In this document: piece by piece, positions 35,309-47,900 of the stretch | Layout of the letters: every line of letters begins with the position of its first letter | How positions within the stretch are numbered: position 1 is the first letter of the stretch | Origin: Blattamonas nauphoetae | Taxonomy: Eukaryota > Preaxostyla > Oxymonadida | Direction: 5' to 3' | Assembly (NCBI GenBank): GCA_033064195.1 | Contig: JARBJD010000228.1 | Location: 1-64,000, forward strand | DNA: 64,000 bases | Translations under genes and position numbers: made by a program | The notes under the pieces: generated by a model | What the model was told of the DNA's origin: nothing | Databases searched by the model: none | The model's input: only the letters and a program-made list of their open reading frames with translations

Positions 35309-36496
35309 ATCAGTGATCCAAGAGACCCAACCTGAGATAAGGGAGAGATCTTGAGATAAGGGATGTGTATTGAATACCTTCAGTCAGAACTCACAACTCG
35401 AGTCTTGTATTCAATACAGGCGGGTTGTATTGAATATTCAGGGGTAATCCTGAGATAACCGAGCAAGTCCTGAGTTTCGAAAAAATGCATGTTGATCCTG
35501 GTTGGAACAGACTCAATGACGAGGGTTCGAATCCGAGGAGAGACATTTTTATTTTTCAACACTTTCTTTCACTACTGCGATTCTTTGTTTTTTTCTTCCC
35601 TCTGGAGCTGTATCAATCGGGTAAAGACAATAATATGAAATGGAACAGGTTCGAGGATTGTGATGACATTGAAATCATCGATTCCTGGTTCCAACAGTCG
35701 AGATCTCTGTCAAAAAGTGCATGATCCACTTGGGAATGATTCGAAAAAGGATTCTGTTTCGACAAAATGAGGGAAACTGTTCGACTAGGGATTTGGAGTC
35801 GGTTCATTTTTTGTTCTGGGACGAAACTCAGGACACACCAGCTGTATTCAGTCGGACCATGGTCCGACTGAATACACACACCTTGTTTTAAGTTATCACA
35901 TCATGTCCTGAATTACCGTCGTTTATTTTTACAATTCACGTTTAATCTCAGGATAAGTCCATAATCTCAGGTTGGGTCTAAGGATCCAAGGGATTTTCAC
36001 CAAAATACGAAGAAAGGGGTTCGATCACACAAAAATGTTTTGACATGTTCTCTTTTCTAAAAAATGAATCATAATCGTGGAGTCGACTCTGAGCTGAATT
36101 GGTGGTGAGACGGAAAACAGGATTGTATGGCTGAGTACTTGGGTTTTGTGTCGATGACATCTTGATCGGACCCATTCGATCCTCGAATCGATGATCGTCT
36201 CCCAAACTGTGTAGTAAGATAAGGCAAGACTACCCTAACAAGATTCATTGTGTGTATCTCTTTCAGATTTCCCAGATCCTCCAGGATTTCAGTGTTTTGG
36301 GTGATTTCCATTCTCAATATTTCCAAGTATTCTATCTTCCAATCCTGTTTTCCGTCTCACCACCAATTCAGCTCAGAGTCGACTCCACGATTATGATTCA
36401 TTTTTTAGAAAAGAGAACATGTCAAAACATTTTTGTGTGATCGAACCCCTTTCTTCGTATTTTGGTGAAAATCCCTTGGATCCTTGGATCACTGAT
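35309..36496. mobile_element. Foldback element with about 155-bp arms, ending on a start codon
   Basis: The left arm (35309-35322 plus 35983 to about 36127) and the right arm (about 36341-36496) are near-perfect reverse complements starting ATCAGTGATCC. The left arm is interrupted by a second element (35323-35979). The spacer (about 36,128-36,340) has no recognised gene. The right tip ends in CTGAT immediately before G-TCC, so the A and T of the start codon of the downstream gene belong to the element. No exact target duplication is visible (GTCTA on the left, GTCCA on the right). Confidence 0.65.
35323..35979. mobile_element. 657-bp inverted-repeat element nested in the foldback arm
   Basis: The ends are AGACCCAACCTGAGAT and, on the right, its complement ATCTCAGGTTGGGTCT. 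They are flanked by AAG on both sides (35320-35322 and 35980-35982). The intact opposite arm at about 36,470-36,494 shows the uninterrupted target CAGTGATCCAAGGATCCAAG, which proves insertion with a 3-bp duplication. The interior has repeated GAGATAAGGG motifs, a palindrome at about 35,850-35,876 (ATTCAGTCGGACCATGGTCC...) and no coding capacity. Its superfamily is unknown. Confidence 0.7.
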
Positions 36497-39400
36497 GTCC
36501 ACATTTGTGAATTCACTCTCTGACGCTATTCGAGGATGGGGTAAGGGCCCTAAAACCTTCGTTTACACACTTTATCTCTGATTTCTGCAGGACGTGATTG
36601 GTGTGTATATCGAAATGCTTCTGGAATCGGTATTTCGAAGCGCCGCAGTTCCAAATGAACCTAATGCAAATAGCTGCAAGTATGTGTTTGATACGAATGG
36701 GCACGCTTCGCTTGGTTTGACTCTTCGTTCCTCTTTCTCTCATCTTGTTGCAGTCATCAGACGAGACAAAAGTGGCGTTGTCTATGGACCCGATGATAAA
36801 CACCTCACACAACACATTCAAGAGTTCTTGGACGCAGATTTTTCGCAAGAAATTTGTCATATATCAAGGATGTTCACTGAGACAAACAAACACTTAAGCA
36901 CACTCCATCATTTCAAGGCTTGGATACTCCACTCAACGCCAATCCAACCATTTTTTGGTCTTCTTTCTGAGTTCTGTGAAACACCTCCGAGGACACTTTC
37001 CTTTCTTCACAATCCACTCTTTGTCCCTCATTTCCGTGACCTCCATCTTTCATTTGTGGAGGAGAATCCCGGACCCTCTGGAGATGAGTTTATACCAAGC
37101 TCTCTCATCCCATCTCCGTTCAAATTGTCCTCAATCAAGGACCCAAACAGTCATCCTCTTCTCAGAAGCTTCTTCACTAAACTTTGCGCTTTTCCGGGAA
37201 AATCATCAATTTTGATGGCATTCAGACTTGTTTCACCGAGTGATCTTGCCGACTTGAACAATATTCTCCATCCATCTCCCACACTACACCTCCCACCTCG
37301 CCCATTTCTCCTTCCCCTCTCTCAACCTTGTCAGTCAAAAGATGGGATAATATTTGTGAAGTCTCTCGGGAATATGATACCTCTCTCCAAATTCACGGAG
37401 TTTCTGATCTCGGGGAAGATACCAGTTTCGTCACATGTTTGTCTCTCTTTTTGTCATTCTTCGTGTTTCAGACGGTGGTCATGTGGTATATTCAGTGCGT
37501 TCTTGGAGTGGAGGCACGATTCAATTTGCATCTTGCTGAGTCTCCGCTGCAACAAGATGATATCGTTGTGGACAGCTTTTTCAGATTTCACATCAGTTTG
37601 TCACCAATTATTCTCACTCTTTTTGTTCCTTCTCCGATTTTCAGATCCACTTCCTTCTTTGTCCACTTGCACAATTGCAGAGGAGACTACATATTCTCTT
37701 TCGTATGAAATTAGACGTGTCTCCATATATTTCGTCGAACTCATTCACACCTTGAAGAACAACCATCTCATACTCGTCCAGGTGATCACCACAAAAGATA
37801 TATTTCATTCTATCGGAGTAAGACTTATTGTCTCTCTTGTGGAGAGCGACATTCTTCCCTCCATCATCCTCGAGGATTTGGACTTTTTTCCATCAATACA
37901 ATCTCCAAACCCCAAACACATCCCGTCTTTCCGTCTGAAACGTCGAAACCAATGGATTTCTGACATACTAATGGACTTACAGGATTGGTACCGTGGGAAA
38001 CAGATCCCTGGCTTTGATCACCCTCGTCTTTTCAACTCACTTTCACTTTTGATCTCGCAGCTTCTCTCGGAATATCGTCCATTGCTCGATATCTATGAAG
38101 AATCTCATTGGAACGATTTTCTCAACACTCTGACCGAAAGAGCCGCAGGCGAGCAGAAGGAGGTTTAGTTCGTTCATAATCTCAATTTCACTTTTTTATC
38201 TTCTCTCTATCATCTTTTCTAGTATGGTACCATGTTTCTGGCTGATGATATCTTCAAATCAGCCCGTGAATCACTTTTTAACGAAGCCGAAAAAAACTTT
38301 CGCGATTTGGGAGGAATCAATCACTTGATGAGCAGCATTGCCTTCCCACATTCAGGCGGAAGCACAGATACTGAAACAAAAACAGCGTCGTACCAATCAG
38401 ACCCGAAGTGGGGGAGAGACGATACGGACGTCTATGCTTTGAAGGCTGATGAGTATAAATCGCGATCGACCGCCAAATTGTCGTTGGAATCGAACACACT
38501 CGGATCCAGTGAACTTCTGTCTCAAAATCCACTGGCTTCCCAGAGTCAAGATGGAGAATTTCAAGAACCACTGCTCTCCAGGAATCCAATCCACCCAGTT
38601 AAACTCTCTCCGATTCTTATTGAAAGCACCGATCCCGTCCGAGAGGATGATGAGGCCAGGCACTCGCGGCAAGCGGAGGAGGAAAGACAAATAAAGGATT
38701 CTCTCGACAAGATAACAAAAGGGGCTAAGAAACAGCACAAGTTCACATGGAACTTCTCAATCTCTCCGGATTTGACAATCAATTTTTCTCAAATTGACAT
38801 GACAGAAACATTCGACCACACACTCTTCGATACGATTGACAACGAAGAAATTGACAAGAGTTTACTAAGATGCCTGTACATCCTCCAGAAGACTGAGCGT
38901 GCCGACCATATTCAAATTGACGACATATTCGTTGCCTCACTCTGTGACTGTCTTGGTGGAGATGATGAAACGTGTTGTCCAAAATCCTATGTCCTTCTTC
39001 TCGTTCTATACGAACACTATCTTAAAGATTCGCAAAAACAACAAGTTTTGAAGAATCTGAAAGATGCATTTGTCGATCAAAATCAATACCAAGCCGGCTT
39101 CCTGATCCGTGTGCACAGTTTTGTGTTGCGAAGAAATACGGATACTTTTTCATATTCGGATGTCAATTGGGAACATGTGTCACTTTTCGAACCAACGGAC
39201 TACAATGTTCGACTCCGCCACATGGTATTTGTCAGCGACGCTGTTGCTGTGTTCCGAAATCGTTGCAGTTTGGATATTTTCGACCCACACAAGATTGTTC
39301 GTCGATTGGTGGAGTATTATCATCCTTTCTCTCTCACTCACGAAGAAATTACAAAATTCGGTGAAACGGACGATATTGACCCCATCACCAGACTTTTCGC

Positions 39401-40745
39401 ATCAATCATCGTTTTTTCGATAACTCTCAACCAAACACTCTCTCCACGCATCATCGAACTCTATGCTACAACTGAAATTGAATACGTCGACATGCGTGCT
39501 GTGAGCCTCTTCCTAATCCCACTCACCCGAAACTTGGGGACGAGACCATTGTCATATCTTCTTTTGGAGCGATTTATTAGACAACCCTTTGAAGTCGGTT
39601 TCAGCCAGCTAATTTACATGCTAAGTTTGGGAGTGATGAATAACCACTTCGACACAACCTCACTCCCTGTCTTTCTCCACCCGTTCTTCATTTCTCACCT
39701 TTTTCACTTGGATATTGTGAGGATGGTGCAAGTTCAAGGCGAACATTTTGACAAAGCAATTCACATTCTCCGTTCCGCCTTCGTCAAATCTGCAACAACG
39801 GACGGCCACGACATGATTCTCTACGCTACACATCCTCCCCCACAATTCGGCAGATTTCTGGATTTTTTATTCACCTTCCACACCAAATCTCAGACACTGG
39901 ACGTAACTACCTTCCTTCTCTTCACCAACTACATCTTCTTCTGCTCGCCCTTCGGAGAAGGACGACTCTTCCGACGAATCTTTGGGACTCTCTTCTCTCC
40001 TCTCACACCCAAAGACAGCCTCAAAACAGAACGATTAGGATTGGAAACGACGATTTGCTGGCTACAACTGACCAACACGTGGCTTCCGAAAGGATTCGAC
40101 AATCCACTGCTTTGGTTTCTCACTCCCTCCACTCTCTCCAACCGAAGACTCACGAATGACGAACTGTCCAAATTGAAAGCTGTTGTGGATGGCCGGGAAC
40201 AATGGTTGATCAAATCAATCGACGATGGGTCTTTCCCTCTATCAAGACATTTAGAGTGGCGGTGCGTTGTTGCTCGGATGGGACACTGGAATTGTTTATC
40301 TTTCTCTTTATCAACTCCTCCCAGTTCGTTTTCTCGAGAAGACAGAGACTGATGCTTTTGTCCAGAAACTGCTCGTCGATTGCTTGTATGTCGAACACAG
40401 ATGGTCGCCTCTTTTTCATTTCTTTTCATCTCTCATTCTTTGCCCCAACTATTTTACTCAATCTCCTTCTTCAATCTCTCTCACAGCTCGCCTTACCCTG
40501 CCATCGTCTCACTCGCTCTCATCGCCCTTTCCAACATCGTCTCCAGCACTGGTCCAACTGTCCACCGCATTCTGTGTCAGATGGACACTATCGATGTTGT
40601 GATCTCGTCAGTCGACAAGTCGTCGCACTTGGAGGACTACGAAAACGGGATTTGTGTGATTGGGATTCTGCTCCGTTCGATTCGTGATTTTAGGAACAAA
40701 AAAGAAATGGTGGACCACGACTTCGCTGACCTTCCACTCAAATGA
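36495..40745 (+). CDS. Unknown large protein, family member 1
   Basis: Seven exons: 36495-36560, 36591-37436, 37472-37595, 37645-38162, 38223-40293, 40325-40385, 40487-40745 (introns 30, 35, 49, 60, 31 and 101 nt), 1,314 residues. The model is supported because member 2 (44990-49336) has introns at the same six places and phases. No domain was recognised. The N-terminal part includes YVFDTNGHASLGLTL and FLHNPLFVPHF. A polar linker follows near 38,350-38,700. The C-terminal ~600 residues are alpha-helical looking (LFDTI..EEIDKSL.RCLYIL, SYSDVNWEHVS, PPQFGRFLD, TNTWLPKGFDNPLL) and could form an ARM/HEAT-like solenoid, but this is inference. No signal peptide or clear membrane segment was seen. 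It lies 1.3 kb after DPP III. Confidence 0.75.
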
Positions 40746-41003
40746 TGAACTCTCCACTCTTTTCGGAGTACCGCGCTGATTGGGTTGATCGACTCAGCGA
40801 AGAAGGAGGAAGTGAGCGAGATGACACTCGTCGCCAATTGTCTGCCCTCAACCACCCAACCCCCATCCATTCGTCCTGAGACCCTTCCAATTCCATCGCA
40901 ATCGCCTCTTCCTTCCCCTTCCTCTCGTTCTCCTCATCAAAACGTCTTTCAATCTCGCAAACACAGTTCTTCAACATGATCATCGTCACCATCTCTCGCA
41001 CAT
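40746..41003 (+). pseudogene. Degenerate 3' tail repeated after both unknown-family genes
   Basis: After the stop, LIDSAKKEEVSEMTLVANC and STTQPPSIRPETLPIPSQ can be read, and nearly the same words recur at about 49,440-49,680 after member 2. The tail may be the remains of a longer C-terminus, of a further family copy, or a terminal exon I failed to join. At about 41,004 it switches abruptly into the interior of a DPP III copy. Confidence 0.4.
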
Positions 41004-43411
41004 CTTTGCGAAGACGCTGAAAGAACACGCGGGGGAGATTGAGAAGAACGGACCATCACCTCACTTCCGTCAAGAACTTCCAGAATCGCTGGAACTCCAT
41101 CTCCGCCCTGTCGATGTTGTGAACTGGTCGTCGGATTACACAAATGCGCCGATGACGACAATCGCGCAGTCTCTCCCAAATGACGAGTGGATCTCGAAGA
41201 ACTTTGGGGCAGTGAACCTGATCTACGTGAACACAGGAAAGGCTGTGAACTCGGTGTCTGGATCTCGTGTGTTGATGGAGTTCATCAAGAAAGCGGAAGT
41301 GGACGCGCTGCTGAAGGCCTCTGAAGAAGGAAAGGAGAACTTCCTGTTCATGGGGGATCAGACACACTCGATGATGCACGAAGTCGGGCACACGACAGGA
41401 CAGGCGTCAGCCGAAGCGAAAGCGAAGTTCCCAGGAAAGCAGGTAAATGAAGTGTTGGGAGAGGAGTATTCGACGTTTGAGGAATGCCGAGCTGAGCTGT
41501 TTGGGATGTATGGAATTGAATATCTGAAGGAGAAAGGGAAGTTGGATGGGAGAATCGCGAATGGGGCACATTATGGAATGCTGGTGTCGATGATCACGTC
41601 GTTGAAGTTCGCACCTCAGCAGGCACACCAGAAAGCACGGAACATGATGTATCATTATAGTCCCCTCATCAGGCCGTACATGTTCATCAGGCCGTACAAC
41701 AACGATTTCTTGCTGATTTATATTTTTATCATTTCATTAATCGAGTTATTGGTAATATGTGACTTTTTGGATGATTTATTTGGATCAATGGGTTCATTTT
41801 CAAATCAAATGCTGAATGCACAAACATCAACAATCTCAGAGTTTGTTAGGCGCATCAACATTGAGTCTCAAGACCTCCCTCCCCGCTAATTCAACAGATG
41901 TGTCTTTGTATGTCTGAAATTCAGCTCTCCTTCCATGATCTCCTCTGTGAAGTTTTTACCATGAATATGCCGTTTCTCATCAATTTCTCTCATATTTTAA
42001 ACTTTTTTTGATAAAATCTTGATTTCTAGCTGGTCCATCAATACGGAACAAGTTGCTTCCAACCATCCGTTCACAACCCAACTTTCGAACCTCGTCCTGT
42101 ATCCGATCCAACCACTCCCCGACCTTGTTCGAAGTTGATTGACCACACACCCGCCACTCTCTTCGCCTCACTCGTGGTTGCACAGCAAGGACAAGCAAAA
42201 CGTCAAATTGGTTGTGCTTCGAATTTGGAGGCCATACAAACGGAATGACTCATCACAAATGGATTTTCAGAGATTGTTCTTTTTGTTTTTGACGATGCTG
42301 GCCAAGTCGGGACGACAGATCAATCCCAACTTCATCCGAATCTCCCATCATCCGATGAAGGACAGTGACGAACCCTCCCTCCCTTACAAACACGATCTGG
42401 TCGCCCTTCAATGGATAATCCACAGTCATTCCGCGTCTCGCCACGGATCACGTTCGATCTCTCAAGCTGAGTGCACAGCAGGACAGTTGATGACCACTTG
42501 ATGAAGATCTCCATCGATCCCCACCCAACATCCACTCTCGTCTCCAGCCATTCGAACTTCATTTTTTCCACTCCCTTGTCATTTCCAGCGTCTTTCTTCC
42601 CTAAAAGCACAGACGGTGTCAAACCTAAGACAGTTGTCATTTTCAGTCTTTTAACCAGTTTTCCACCATCTTATGGTTGATCCCTACCCCAGTGTTTCAT
42701 TTCAAGATTTTTTAGTTGGTTTCAATCATTGTTTTCGCAAAGGGAAGGATGAGGTGGATAAAAAAATGAATGGATTGATCAGTCGATAACTTTGCCTAGA
42801 AGTGAACAATTTGAGATTCGACATCTGTTTTGTCACGTGTAATGTTCGATTGTTCATCTATATCCTTGGTACTACTTGATGAACAAGTACGGGTTGATTG
42901 GGGGACTATTACTTCTTGGAGAAGGGGGCAGTGACGAAGGGAGAGGAAGATGGGAAGGTGAAGATTGGATTGGAGAAGGAGAGACTGTCAGGGGTTGTGA
43001 ACGAGATGCTGGGGATGATTCAGGGGATTGTTTCGAATCTTGAAGTTGAGAGTGTGCTACAGTCGATGACTCGACCAACATTTCTTTTTCTCTCACAGAT
43101 CCTCTCCTTTTCCCTCTGTTTTTCCTTGTTTTCATCATCTTGTCGTGATTCTGTGTCTCTCAGAAGCGAAGGCATTCCGTGAGAAGTACTGTTTCGAAGA
43201 CGAGCTGATGCCAGTTGTTCGTGAACGAACGAAAACATTTCCGCTTGGTCGTGGGTTGATCTTCCCGCGCATTGAAGAGAAGTCGACATGCGGTGACACG
43301 AATGCCGTCGACATCGCAAATACGCGATTCGTTCTGTCGTATCCTGCGAGTTTCTCGAAAATGAAACGATTTGAGATTCCTCTGATTGAACCATTTGGGA
43401 TTTCAGAGTAG
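41004..43411 (+). pseudogene. DPP III copy 2, 5'-truncated and split by an element
   Basis: From TTTGCGAAGACGCTG (about 41,004) the sequence matches the intact DPP III from its position about 34,027 onward with only a few differences (for example TEFVK to MEFIK, KEKEKL to KEKGKL). It keeps HEVGH and EECRAEL. It lacks the first ~270 codons including both upstream exons. A 1,251-bp element (41658-42908) separates HHY from YFLEKGAV. The last exon and part of the 3' flank are also duplicated, ending ISE-stop rather than ISS-stop. It cannot make a normal DPP III. A short product from MNWSSDYTN could be translated but would lack the N-terminal lobe. Confidence 0.85.
41658..42908. mobile_element. 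1.25 kb TTA-flanked inverted-repeat element
   Basis: The ends TAGTCCCC...GGGGACTA extend into imperfect ~42-bp inverted repeats that share CCGTAC and TGTTCATCA. TTA lies on both sides (41655-41657 and 42909-42911). DPP III copy 1 supplies the empty site (TATCACTACTTCTTGG), so the boundaries are exact. A 3-bp TTA duplication is typical of PIF/Harbinger. The minus strand has fragmentary open frames (42253-42640, 41980-42198), but no transposase motif was recognised, so it is probably non-autonomous. Confidence 0.75.
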
Positions 43412-43520
43412 ATTGTTTGAGAGATTGCCAGTTCACCCCCAAACCATTCATCATTCATTTTCTTCTTTTCTGAAAACATGAGAGGAGCTTGAATTCTTTC
43501 AGAGCTTGACTCTTCCCATA

Positions 43521-44974
43521 TACTGCCCGACACGACGACCTGATCCGGCTGTAATTTTTGCTTTTTGATAGAACAAGTGAGAGTTGAGAGTTCCTTTTCC
43601 ACTATCATCAACTGTCTTGAGTTATACGTCTCTGTGATTTTTTTGGAAGATCAACAGTGAAAAATAAGAGAGAATGACATGAAATGCAACTGTAGGGGGA
43701 CATACTCCGAACGACATGACACGTGATTCACATCCGATATCACCCCTGAATGGATCCCAGATGGTGAATGTCTAGTGAAAGATAGTAGCAGATTGAATGA
43801 AGAAAAGGAAAAGGAAGACACATGTCAACTCGTTCGCTCCATGTCTCTGTCAATGTAGTATCCAAGGACACCGATGCGCCGAACACCGACGATTAACAGT
43901 TAGTCGTGAAATGAAAAGGCCAGCCACAGCACGAAACCATCAAGACTTTGCATACTGTTCGAATTGGATTCAAAAACGTGTCATACAGTTCAGCTGTTCA
44001 TCGAAAGAGAGACATCAAAATCAAAAAATCACACTGTTTCTTCCAACGATTTGTCAAAGTGTCTCGAATTGGTCTTCACAAATCGCACAGAGTTCCTCGC
44101 ATTCTTCTCCATCATTTTCATAATCGCTGCGTCTGTGGAAATGAGACTCTTTCAAAATGTTTCTTTCATGAGCTTTGTCAGTTTGGCGATGTGAAGAATC
44201 TGTGTGAGAGAGGACTCGAGAAATTCAAGAAGTCATCCAGATAAAAGACACACCATGCTGAGAATCTGGGTTGTGTGATCATCCCAGCAAACTTGGGATT
44301 TGGTGATGTACTGGGATTAGTTGAAACTGAAAACTTGTCGTGACGGAAGAGATCATTGACGGAGAACAATGCCGTGATCCTTCATCACATTTCGCACTGA
44401 GGGAAGGATGGACCCTCACCACCACTCACGGGTCCTTCTCAGTGATTGTGTTAGTTGAAACAAGAAAAAAGATAAAACTTCCAAGAATCAAACATGTCAA
44501 TATCGGTCAGAAATACCTTCAAACACTATTTACCGACTTTAACCTCATCAAACACATTTCGTGAACGCTTGTATCAAGTCTTTTTGAAAATTATGCGAAT
44601 TACGTCACAAGGGACTAACTTTGTCTAAAAATCGTGCGAGGTGAGAAGCCGATCCCACAAGAAAGAAATTATCACAGCGTTCTCTCATTCAATGACTGCC
44701 ACCTCGAGTGTTACTCTCATAAAGTTGAAACAAGTTAAAGTTAGAGGGATCGAGCAGGATGAAGTGAATCACGTGTCATGTCGCGAGGAGTATGTCCATC
44801 ATTTTTTTTGTTTTACAGTTTTCACGTCATTCAGAATTTTTTGGTGTCCAATTTTTTGTCACAAGGTGTCTACCTCTCTAAATTATCATTGAAAGAAAAT
44901 TAAAACACATTGTCTCTCTATTCAGAAAAATATCACCGTTTTACAGCCGGATCAAGTCGTCGTGTCGGGCAGTA
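43521..44974. mobile_element. 1.45 kb TA-flanked inverted-repeat element
   Basis: The inverted ends share about 36 bp, TACTGCCCGACACGACGACY then TGATCCGGCTGTAA, with a single mismatch in the core, and TA lies outside each end (43519-43520, 44975-44976). Inside are short frames in several phases (43797-44244) without recognised domains. The flanks suggest a Tc1/mariner-type non-autonomous element. Its right end lies 15 bp before the start codon of the second unknown-family gene, so it supplies most of that gene's upstream region. Confidence 0.7.
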
Positions 44975-44989
44975 TAGCTTTTTTCCAAA

Positions 44990-47900
44990 ATGAATTCCAC
45001 ATTTCTTAGTTCACTCTCTGAAGCTATTCAAGGATTAGTCAAGGACTCTAAAACCTTCGTTTGCACGTTTTTTATCTGATATGTGCAGGAATTGATTCGT
45101 CTCTTTCTGGAAATGCTTCTGGAATCAGTCATCCTGAAGGCCGCAGTTCCAGTTGATCTTCATGCAAATACATGTGAGTATGTGTTTGACACGAATGGAC
45201 ATGCTTCGCTTGGTTTGACTCTTCGTCACTCTTTCTCAATTCTCGTTGCAGTCATCAATCCAGGCAACTCTGGCCTTGTATATAGACCAGATGATGAGCA
45301 CCTCGAACAACACATTCAAGAGTTCCTGGGCGCAGGTTTTTCGCAAGAAATTCGCCAGATATCAAGGATGTTCACTGAGACAAGCCAAGATCTCGATTTT
45401 CCCCCTCTTTTCAAGGCTATGAAGTTCTGCTCAACTCCAATCCACCTTTTTTTCAGCCTTCTTTCTGATTTATGCGAAACACCTCCGACCACACTTTCCT
45501 TTCTTCACAATCCACTCTTTGTCCCTCATTTCCATGATCTCCATCTTTCATTTGTGGAGGAGAGTCCTGGACCATCGGAAGGTGAATTTCGGCCAAGCTC
45601 TATCTTCCCCTCCCCTTTCGAACTATCCTCTCTAAGAGGCCCAAATAGCCACAATCTTCTCCACAATTTCTTGACCGATCTCTGCACTTTTAAACCAGAA
45701 ACCCCAATTCTGATGGCATTTGAACTCGCTCCACCGAATGACCTTGTCGACTTGAACAATATTCTCCATCCATCTCCCACAAGTGCTGACCCTCCTCGCC
45801 CATTTCTCCTTCCCCTCTCTGAACCTCAGAAGTTGGATGATGGGACGGTATATCTGAAAGCTCTTGAGAATATGAAGCCTCTCTCCAAATTCACAGAGTT
45901 TTTGGTCTCGGGGAAGATCTCAGTTTTTTCACAGGTTTGTCTCACTATTTGTCATTCTACGTGTTTCAGACCGTGATCATGTGGTATATTCAGTGCGTTC
46001 TTGGAGTGGATGCTCGATTTAACTTGGGACTTGCTGGTTCGCCACTTCAACGAGATGATATCTTTGTGGACCGCTTTTTCAGATTTCACATCAGTTTGTG
46101 ACACTTTCTCTCGCTCTTTATGTGACTTCTCCACTTATCAGATCCTCTCCCTTCCTTGCCCGCATCACCCAGAACGGAGGAGTCAACATATTCTCTTTCG
46201 TCAGAAATTAGACGTGTCTCACAATATTTTGTCGAACTCATCAACAAATTGAACAAGCACGATCTCATCCCTGTCCTGACGATCGACACAAATAAAAGCT
46301 TCCATTCAGTCGGAGTAACAGCCATCACTTCTCTTGTGGAGAACAAACATCTTCCCTCCGTCATCCTCGAGGATTTGGATTCTCTTCCATCAATACAATC
46401 CCCAAACATCGCATTTGTCCTCTCTCAACGCCTACATCATCCAATCCAATGGATTTCTGATATTCTAAGGGACTTGCAGGATTGGCACCGTGCGAAGCAG
46501 ATCCCTGGCTTTGATCGAGATCTTCTGAACGACTCGCTTTCAAATGTACTGCCGGACTATCTCTTGATGTATCATGGTCTGTTCTATGACCCTGAAGTAT
46601 CTCGTTGGAACGATTTTCTAAACACTCTTAACGAAAGATCCACAGGCGAAGGTAAAGAGGTTTAAATTGTTCGAATTCTCATTACCACTCTTTTCTCTCC
46701 TCTCACTCACCTTTTCCAGTCTAACATCATGTTTCTGACTGATGATCTCTACCAACCGGCTCGTGCATCGATTCTTTCTGAATCGCAACTTCACTTACGC
46801 TCTTTGGGAGAAATCGATCGTTTAAGGAGTGATCCCACCATCCCACATTCAGACCACAGCCAAGGTTCTGAAGCAACAACGGCATCGTACCAATTCGGTC
46901 CGCGATGGGATAGAGAAGATATCCCCAAGTACGCATTGAAGGCTGATGAAAATCGATCGCAAGAGACCGCCAAATTGTCGTCGGAATCGAACAAAACCGA
47001 ATCTCTTCGAACTCAGTCTCTAATTCCGCTGGCTTACCAAAGTCAAGATGGAGAATTACAAGAACGACTGCTCTCCCACTCTTCAGCTCCAACAGTTAAA
47101 ATCTCTCCAATTATTCTTGAAATCACCGATCCCGTCATGGAGGATGACAAAGAGAAATGCTCACGACAAACAGAAGAAGAAAAGCAAATTAGGGATTCTA
47201 TCCAACAGATATTCTCAAGGGTTTTGGAAAAGAACAGTTTTTCGTGGAACTTCTCAATATCTCGGGATTTTTATAGCATTGACACCTCAAAGATCGACAT
47301 GACAGAAACATTCGACCACACACTCTTCGATACGATTTACGACGAAGAAATTGACAAAAGTTTACAAAGATGCTTGTACATTCTCCTGAAGACTGGGCGT
47401 GCCGACAATATTCAAGTTGACGCCAGTTTCGTTGACTCACTCTGTGCCTGTCTCGGGGGAGATGATGAACAGTGTTGTCAGAGATCCTTTGCCCTTCTTA
47501 CCATTCTATACGATGACCACCTTGATGAGCCACTCAAAGAACGAGTTTTGCAGAATCTGAAAGATACGAGGATTGATAAGGACAATTACCAAGCCATTTT
47601 CCTGCTCCGTGTGCACGATTATGCTTTGCTACGAAATACGAAGACTTTTTCCTATTCAGATGTGAATTGGGAACATGTGTCGTATTTTAAACCAACGAAC
47701 TACACTATTCGACTCTCCCACATGTCATTCGTCCGTGATGCAGTTATCATGTTCCGAAATCGCTGCAGTTTGAATATTTTCAACCCGCAATTGATTGTTG
47801 GTCGATTGGTGGATTATTATCACCCATTCTCCTTGACTAAAGAAGAAATTGCAAAATTCAGCCAGACAGTAATCCACGATTACCTCACCAACCTTTTCAC

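Noticed and set aside
35485-35545. Perfect box B word GGTTCGAATCC
   Set aside because: The flanks do not form a T-stem, and the site is inside the 657-bp element. Probably coincidence.
38163-38222. Treating the TAG codons between the two long frames of family member 1 as sense codons (alternative code)
   Set aside because: Both lie in a 60-nt GT..AG segment that is also an intron of the same length and phase in member 2, so splicing explains them.
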